Source of the DNA: SpSt-501 sp037481615 | GTDB lineage: Bacteria; Desulfobacterota; Desulfobacteria; Desulfobacterales; SpSt-501 | Strand: one strand, 5' to 3' | NCBI GenBank assembly: GCA_037481615.1 | Contig: JBBFLI010000007.1 | DNA length: 64,000 bases | Part shown: piece by piece, positions 58,848 to 64,000 of the stretch | Position numbering within the stretch: the first letter of the stretch is position 1 | How the letters are laid out: the number at the start of each line of letters is the position of its first letter | Made by a program: the position numbers and the translations under genes | Notes under the pieces: model-generated | What the model was told of the DNA's origin: nothing | The model's input: only the letters and a program-made list of their open reading frames with translations | Database searches by the model: none

Positions 58848-60176
58848 TTACTCGTCGTCTTCGGCCTCGCGCGTCTCCGGGACCAGGACCTCCGCCAGGT
58901 CCTCGCCCAGGTAGGCGCGCTCGTTCGGGCCGAGGATCCCCATGGCGAGGCAAAGGATCGTCCAGAGGTGGACCGTGTGATAGCCGCCTTCGTAATGCTC
59001 GGCCAGGTCGTGGATCTGGGAGTGGCAGTTGTGGCAGGGGGCGATCACGTATTTTGCGCCCGTCGCCATGATCTGGTCGAACTTGATCTTGCCGAAGGCG
59101 CGCCGCGCCTCGTGGTAGCCCGCCTGGAGCGCCCCGCCGCCCCCGCCGCAGCAGTAGTTGTTCGAGCGGTTGGGGGTCATGTCGACGAAGTTCTCCTCGC
59201 CCACGACCTGCTTGACCACGAAGCGCAGGTCCTCGGCGTAGGCGTCCCCGAAGCTCTTGCGGACCTGGTTGCAGGGGTCCTGGACGGTGAACTTGATCTT
59301 GAGGTCCTTGTTCCAGTCGGAGTTGACCTTGAGCTTGCCCTCGCGGATCCACTGGGCGTAGAGCTGGATGATCGTCGTGATCTCGAACTTGTGGGGGATG
59401 TTGAACTTTTTCAGTCCGGCCCGGACTGCGAAGAGTTCGTGCCCTCACTCCGTGTTGACCCAGTATTTACAGCCCAGGTCGTCCACGGCCTTGGCCTTCA
59501 CCTCCACGATGTGCTTCCAGGCCTCGTCGTCGGCGAGGAACATGCAGTAGTTCTCCGCGCCCCAGCCCTTGGTGCCGTAGGTCCAGTCGGCGCCCACGAC
59601 ATGCATGATCTTCCAGAGGGGCACCATCTCGTCGGGCTCGGTCACGGGCTCGCGCGAGTTCTGGTTCAAGAAGTAGGTCGCCCCCTTCTTGTTGATCGGC
59701 GCCTCGAGTTTCTCCCAGCCGACCTGGGTCTTGCGCACCTCCTCGAGCACGTCCTCGACCACGAAGCGGAAGTCGTCCTCGGAGGCCCCCATGGCGCTGC
59801 AGGTGTCGTGCTTGAGCGCCATGTCGCAGGAGCCGCGGATGCCCTTGGGCCGTTCCTCCCGCGGCCAGAGCTTGCGCGCGTGGTAGACGAGCTGCGGGAT
59901 GTCGATCTTCATCGGGCAGACGTAGATGCAGCGCCAGCACATGGTGCACATCCACGGCCAGTTGGACTTCTGGATCTCCTCGTCCAGGCCGAGGGCGGCC
60001 ATGCGCAGGAACTTGCGCGGGTCGAGGCCCTCGAGCCCCGTCGCCGGGCAGCCCGAGGAGCAGGCCCCGCAGGTCAGGCAGAGGTTCAGGTTCCCGCCTT
60101 CGGGCAGGAGCTCCCGCACCTTGTCGAGAAAGGTGCTCTTCTTTTTACCGCTGATCTTGATCGCTTCTTCGGCCAT
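58848..60176 (-). CDS. Selenocysteine-containing HdrD/DsrK-type Fe-S oxidoreductase (UGA read through)
   Basis: 442 residues with an in-frame TGA at 59445-59447 read as selenocysteine (Sec244). The N-terminal half has two 4Fe-4S motifs (CLTCGACSSGCP; CTMCWRCIYVCP). Two CCG domains follow: the first carries NTE-U-GHELFAVR, where homologous proteins have NTECGH; the second is complete, with DPC, NNYCCGGGGG and APCHNCHSQ. The frame is open on both sides of the UGA and both halves are co-linear with the Cys-containing relatives. A SECIS-like hairpin follows the UGA. CCG domains in heterodisulfide reductases bind special [4Fe-4S] clusters that react with thiols or disulfides. The redox partner is unknown; fdhA is the convergent neighbour. 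GGGAGG lies 9 bases before the ATG. Confidence 0.87.
59412..59428 (-). promoter_or_regulatory. SECIS-like element after the second UGA codon
   Basis: 17-base palindrome on the minus strand: 6-base stem CAGUCC/GGACUG closing the loop GGGCC (59418-59422). The loop starts 22 bases after the UGA (59445-59447), in the distance range of bacterial SECIS elements, and its first bases are G. Confidence 0.75.
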
Positions 60177-60223
60177 GCAGCGTGTCCTCCCTCGGGGATT
60201 TCAGAGGCTCTCCTCGATCCCCC

Positions 60224-60251
60224 AGCATAGCGGATCCATCGGAAAAGACAA
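60224..60251 (-). promoter_or_regulatory. Possible sigma-70 promoter of the HdrD-like gene
   Basis: Minus strand TTGTCT (60246-60251), 16-base spacer, TATGCT (60224-60229), both 4 of 6. Followed by a 40-base leader with GGGAGG. Confidence 0.4.
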
Positions 60252-60266
60252 GGACCATCTTCAAAC

Positions 60267-61247
60267 TCAGCCCACGGTCAGGACCGAGGAACCGGTCGTC
60301 TTGCGGCCCTCGAGATCGCGGTGCGCCCGGCTCGCCTCGGCGAGGGGGTAAGTGCGGCCGATCTCGACCCGCACCGCCCCGCTTTTCACCACCGCGAAGA
60401 GGTCCTCGGCGTGGGCGAGGAGATCCTCGCGGCGCGCCGTGTAGGTCATGAGCGAGGGCCGCGTGAGAAAGAGCGAGCCCTTCTGCGCGAGCAGCGCGAT
60501 GTCGATCGGCGGGACCGGCCCCGAGGACTGCCCGAAGGAGACCATCATCCCCATCGGCCGCAGGCAATCGAGCGACTGGAAGAAGGTGGCCTGGCCCACG
60601 GAGTCGTAGACCACATCGACCCCCCGGCCGCCGGTGATCTCCTTCACCCGCTCGGCGAATTTCTCCTTCGTGTAGACGATCGGGTGGTCGCAGCCGTGGG
60701 CGCGGGCGATCTCCGCTTTTTCCGGGGTGCCCGCCGTGCCGAGGACGGTCGCCCCCAGGTGTTTCGCCCACTGGCAGACGATCAGGCCCACCCCGCCGGC
60801 CGCGGCGTGGATGAGCAGGGTCGTCCCCGGGCCCACCTTCCAGCAGCCCTTGAGCAGGTAGCGCGCGGTCATCCCCTGGAGCATCATCGCCGCCGCTTGC
60901 AGGGGGGGGATCCCCTCCGGCAGCCGCACCAGCCGGTGGGCCGGGATGCGGCGGATCTCGGCGTAGGCCCCCACGGGAACCCCCGCGTAGGCCACGCGGT
61001 CGCCCACCGCGACCTCGGTCACCCCCTCCCCGATCTCGATCACCACCCCCGCCCCCTCGAGGCCCGGGGTGGCGGGAAGCGAGGGCAGGGGGTAGAGGCC
61101 GCTCCGGTGGTAGACGTCGATGTAGTTCAGGCCGACCGCTTCCTGCCGGACGAGGGCCTCGCCGGGGCCCGGTTTGCCGGGGTCGACCTCTTCCCACTTC
61201 AACACCTCGGGTCCCCCGTGCTGGTGGATGCGGATCGCCTTGGGCAT
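60267..61247 (-). CDS. qor: NADPH:quinone oxidoreductase (zinc-independent MDR family)
   Basis: 326 residues, the usual length. The fold is medium-chain dehydrogenase without zinc ligands: RIHQHGGPEVLKWEEVDPGK at the start, the QOR-type NYIDVYHRSGLYP, and the NADPH-binding AAAGGVGLIVCQWAKHLGA. Such enzymes reduce quinones or enones with NADPH. YjbQ lies 13 bases upstream on the same strand, so the two are co-transcribed. The physiological substrate is not clear for an anaerobe. Confidence 0.88.
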   Translation of the reverse strand: MPKAIRIHQHGGPEVLKWEEVDPGKPGPGEALVRQEAVGLNYIDVYHRSGLYPLPSLPATPGLEGAGVVIEIGEGVTEVAVGDRVAYAGVPVGAYAEIRRIPAHRLVRLPEGIPPLQAAAMMLQGMTARYLLKGCWKVGPGTTLLIHAAAGGVGLIVCQWAKHLGATVLGTAGTPEKAEIARAHGCDHPIVYTKEKFAERVKEITGGRGVDVVYDSVGQATFFQSLDCLRPMGMMVSFGQSSGPVPPIDIALLAQKGSLFLTRPSLMTYTARREDLLAHAEDLFAVVKSGAVRVEIGRTYPLAEASRAHRDLEGRKTTGSSVLTVG

Positions 61248-61260
61248 GGAATCCTCCTCT

Positions 61261-61677
61261 TCACTCCCCGATGATTTTCACGAGCACGCGCTTGCGGCGC
61301 CGGCCGTCGAACTCGCCGTAGAAGATCTGCTCCCAGGGCCCGAAATCGAGCCGCCCGCCGGTGACGGCGACCACCACCTCGCGGCCCATGATCTGGCGCT
61401 TGAGGTGGGCGTCGGCGTTGTCCTCGCCCACGTTGTGCCGGTACCGGGAGACGGGCTCGTGGGGGGCGAGCTTCTCCAGCCAGACCTCGTAGTCGTGGTG
61501 CAGCCCCCGCTCGTCGTCGTTGATGAAGACCGAGGCCGTGATGTGCATCGCGTTCACGAGGACGAGCCCCTCGCGGATGCCGCTCTCGGCGAGGCACTCC
61601 TCGACCTGGCGGGTGATGTTGACGAAACCGCGGCGTGCGGGGACCTCGAACCAGAGTTCCTTGCGGTAGGACTTCAT
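61261..61677 (-). CDS. yjbQ: YjbQ-family protein (UPF0047; secondary thiamine-phosphate synthase-like)
   Basis: 138 residues, typical length. The signatures RGFVNITRQVEECLAESGI, NAMHITASVFINDDE, YRHNVGEDNADAHLKRQIMG and GPWEQIFYGEFDGRRRKR match the family throughout. The conserved His and Glu residues form a metal site. Some members have weak thiamine-phosphate synthase activity; the true role is uncertain. Forms an operon with the quinone oxidoreductase. Confidence 0.88.
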   Translation of the reverse strand: MKSYRKELWFEVPARRGFVNITRQVEECLAESGIREGLVLVNAMHITASVFINDDERGLHHDYEVWLEKLAPHEPVSRYRHNVGEDNADAHLKRQIMGREVVVAVTGGRLDFGPWEQIFYGEFDGRRRKRVLVKIIGE

Positions 61678-61894
61678 CGCCGGATGCCCTCGATCCGGAT
61701 GGAATCGAAACCCACCGGTTCATAGCAGGATCGGCCGTTTCTGCCAAGCGCCGCGCCGGCCGAAGAAAAGAGCGGGGAAAGCCCTTCCTCCCATTCCCCG
61801 CAGGCGGCCCCGGGGGGGGTGCCTGCGACGGGCGCCTTGAGGGGGGCTGCGACTCCTGCTACATTCGTCTCCGGAGCACGTGCCGAAACGCCTC

Positions 61895-64000
61895 ATGAGC
61901 GACCCCCCCACCCCCATCCGCCGGCTCTTGCATCTCCTTCCCGAAGCCCGACGGCAGGACCGCCCGCGGCTCCGGGCGGCCCTGCAGCGGCTCGCCGCGC
62001 TCCCCGCGGCGGAGCGCGCCTCCGAGATCGAACGCCTCGAGCGCCGTCTCACCGCCTCGATCGAAGACCGCCGGCGCCGCTCCGGGGAGCTTCCCCCCTT
62101 GCGCTATCCCCCGGAGCTTCCGATCAGCGCCTTCCGCGACGAGATCACCGCCGCCATCGGCCGGCACCGCGTGGTCATCGTCTGCGGGGAGACGGGCTCG
62201 GGGAAATCGACCCAGCTTCCCAAGTTCTGCCTCGCGGCCGGTCGAGGAACCGAGGGCCTGATCGGCCACACGCAGCCGCGGCGCATCGCCGCCCAGGCCG
62301 TGGCGCGGCGGATCGCCGAGGAGTTGGGCGAGGAGGTGGGCCGCACGGTCGGCTTCAAGATCCGCTTCCACGAGCAGACCTCGCCCGCAACGCGCATCCA
62401 GGTGATGACCGACGGGATCCTCCTCGCCGAGGCGGCGGGCGACCGGGACCTCTCCGCCTACGACACGCTGATCATCGACGAGGCGCACGAGCGCAGCCTC
62501 AACATCGACTTCCTGCTGGGCTACCTCCGGGTCCTCCTCCGGCGGCGGCGCAACCTCAAGCTCATCGTCACCTCGGCGACGCTCGACACCGAGGCGTTCA
62601 CGCGGGCGTTCGAGGGGGCGCCTGTGATCCGGGTCGAGGGGCGGACCTATCCCGTCGAGGTGCGCTACCGGCCGCCGGAGCCGGGGCCGGGCGGGGAGGA
62701 GCCGACCCCCGTCGAGCAGGCGGTCGAAGCCGTGCGCGCGATCGCGGCCGGCGGCGAGCCGGGCGACGTCCTCGTCTTTCTGCCGACCGAGCAGGACATC
62801 CGCGAGGCGGCGGCCGCGATCGAGGACGAGCGCCTGCCGCGCACGCGCATCCTGCCGCTCTTCGCGCGCCTTTCCTCCGAGGAGCAGCACCGCGTCTTCC
62901 GGCCGGCGCCGGGGCGGAAGGTGGTGCTGGCGACCAACGTGGCCGAAACCTCGCTCACGATCCCCGGCATCCGCTTCGTCGTGGACACGGGGCTCGCCCG
63001 CATCCCGCGATACCTGCCGCGCACGCGGACGACCGCCATGCCCGTCTCCCCCATCTCCCGCGGCAGCGCCGAGCAGCGCGCGGGCCGCTGCGGCCGCACC
63101 CAGGGCGGGGTCTGCATCCGGCTCTATTCCGAGGAGGATTTTCTCGCCCGGCCGCTTCACACCCCCCCGGAGATCCGCCGCTCGAACCTGGCCGAGGTCG
63201 TGCTGCGGCTGCTCGCCCTGCGGCTCGGGCCGATCGCGGAGTTCCCCTTCCTCGATCCCCCCGACCCCCGCGGGGTCGCCGACGGCGTTCGCCTGTTGAC
63301 CGAGCTCGGGGCGGTCGAGGAGCGGGATGGGCAGTTGCGCCTCACGGCGCTCGGAAAGACGCTTGCGCGCATCCCGCTCGACCCGCGGCTTTCCCGCATG
63401 CTGGTCGCCGGCCGCGAGGAGGGCTGCTTCGCGGAGGCCTCCGTGATCGCCGCCGCGCTCAGCATCCGCGACCCCCGCGAGCGGCCCGTGGAAAAGGCGG
63501 CCGAGGCCGACCGGGCGCACGCCGCCTTCCACCGCGGGGGTTCGGATTTCCTCACGCTCCTCGCCCTGTGGGACTCCTGGCAGGAGGCGCGGCGGGCGCG
63601 GCCGGGGGCTTCCGCGCTCCGGGAGTTCTGCCGCCGGCACCATCTGTCCTTCCGCCGCATGCGCGAGTGGGAAGACGTCCACCGCCAGATCCTCGAGGCC
63701 GCCCGCGAAGCCGGCCTGCGGCCCGTCGACGCGGAAGGCAGGCCGCGGGGCCGGCCCGACGGGACGGAGTCCGCCGGCCGCCTCCACCGCGCCGTCCTTT
63801 CCGGATTTTTGAGCCACATCGCCGTACGCAAGGAGAAGAACCTCTACCGCACCGCCCGCGGCCGCGAGGCGATGATCTTCCCCGGATCGGCCGCCTTCGG
63901 GGCGGGGGCCGAGTGGATCGTCGCCGCCGAGTACGTCGAGACCGCGCGGCTCTACGCCCGGACCGCCGCGGCGATCGACCCGGCCTGGCTCGAGCGGCTG
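61895..64000 (+). CDS. hrpA: DEAH-box ATP-dependent RNA helicase HrpA, cut by the right window edge
   Basis: The frame is open from the ATG at 61895 to base 64000 (702 codons) and continues beyond the window; HrpA proteins have about 1,300 residues. Visible motifs: Walker A GETGSGKSTQLP, HTQPRRIAAQAVARR, the DEAH box IIDEAHERS, SATLDTE, and the C-terminal motif block NVAETSLTIPGIRFVVDTGL, QRAGRCGR. The winged-helix and ratchet domains follow. A GTG at 61880 with GGAG upstream is an alternative start. The gene is divergent from yjbQ; the 217-base spacer before it shows no clear promoter. Confidence 0.88.
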   Translation, partial: MSDPPTPIRRLLHLLPEARRQDRPRLRAALQRLAALPAAERASEIERLERRLTASIEDRRRRSGELPPLRYPPELPISAFRDEITAAIGRHRVVIVCGETGSGKSTQLPKFCLAAGRGTEGLIGHTQPRRIAAQAVARRIAEELGEEVGRTVGFKIRFHEQTSPATRIQVMTDGILLAEAAGDRDLSAYDTLIIDEAHERSLNIDFLLGYLRVLLRRRRNLKLIVTSATLDTEAFTRAFEGAPVIRVEGRTYPVEVRYRPPEPGPGGEEPTPVEQAVEAVRAIAAGGEPGDVLVFLPTEQDIREAAAAIEDERLPRTRILPLFARLSSEEQHRVFRPAPGRKVVLATNVAETSLTIPGIRFVVDTGLARIPRYLPRTRTTAMPVSPISRGSAEQRAGRCGRTQGGVCIRLYSEEDFLARPLHTPPEIRRSNLAEVVLRLLALRLGPIAEFPFLDPPDPRGVADGVRLLTELGAVEERDGQLRLTALGKTLARIPLDPRLSRMLVAGREEGCFAEASVIAAALSIRDPRERPVEKAAEADRAHAAFHRGGSDFLTLLALWDSWQEARRARPGASALREFCRRHHLSFRRMREWEDVHRQILEAAREAGLRPVDAEGRPRGRPDGTESAGRLHRAVLSGFLSHIAVRKEKNLYRTARGREAMIFPGSAAFGAGAEWIVAAEYVETARLYARTAAAIDPAWLERL

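Noticed and set aside
1..64000. tRNA, rRNA, CRISPR arrays, intact insertion sequences, prophage
   Set aside because: I scanned for tRNA-like T-loop sequence, regular spaced repeats, transposase motifs and integrase-like genes on both strands and saw none.

Overview
The window is very GC-rich and dense with genes. It looks like a Gram-negative, anaerobic bacterium, most likely of the deltaproteobacterial / Desulfobacterota type. The support is gene content: a BadF/HgdC-type radical-dehydratase activator, a selenocysteine formate dehydrogenase, a second selenocysteine Fe-S protein of the HdrD/DsrK type, an IscU/NifU plus NifS-like pair, MurJ, a Tad/Flp pilus locus with an outer-membrane secretin, many lipoproteins, and sigma-54 control. 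No rRNA, tRNA, CRISPR array, intact transposase or phage gene was seen.

Layout. 1-10.4 kb: partial BadF-type activator, a fused tandem CDP-alcohol phosphatidyltransferase, murJ, fabH with a radical SAM gene, a small zinc-ribbon protein, and a very large AsmA-like protein. 10.5-13.7 kb: iscU-like gene, a NifS-like gene that has lost its PLP lysine, and two SAM methyltransferases. 13.6-20.3 kb (minus): a run of tightly coupled genes starting from a good sigma-70 promoter: ExeA/GspA, GspB, a DUF4410-like lipoprotein, a thioesterase, a GT-C mannosyltransferase-like protein, a GT2 and a YdjC deacetylase. 20.4-30.8 kb: metallopeptidase lipoprotein, HD-GYP protein, purH split into two genes, threonine aldolase, acetoacetyl-CoA synthetase, RecD2.

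30.8-34.0 kb is a compact cassette behind a sigma-54-type promoter: small two-TM protein, winged-helix AAA+ ATPase, a second similar small two-TM protein, and a stand-alone sigma-54 activator without receiver domain. 34-36.4 kb holds a J-domain protein, a frameshifted ExeA-like ATPase and an aspartic protease. 36.5-40.3 kb is a DUF6502-DUF5666-DUF4382 set. 40.3-42.2 kb has a damaged DUF362 gene behind a prenyltransferase-repeat protein. 42.2-55.8 kb is a complete tad/flp operon (two Flp pilins, CpaA, CpaB, secretin, CpaE, CpaF, TadB, TadC, two TPR lipoproteins, two TadE pseudopilins, TadG) with an almost perfect -24/-12 promoter in front. 55.9-60.2 kb has the two convergent selenoprotein genes, both interrupted by in-frame UGA followed by SECIS-like hairpins. 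60.2 kb to the end: quinone oxidoreductase, YjbQ and an HrpA helicase running off the right edge.

Most notable: (1) two selenoproteins that a routine annotation would split; (2) the sigma-54 cassette and the sigma-54 promoter of the tad operon, which may form one regulatory circuit; (3) a NifS paralogue lacking the Schiff-base lysine beside an IscU with an extra zinc ribbon; (4) a 27-bp repeat found exactly at the TAG stop codons of three exported-protein genes; (5) two genes (ExeA-like, DUF362) broken by frameshifts, one at a tandem decamer. Promoter, terminator and operator calls are by eye.
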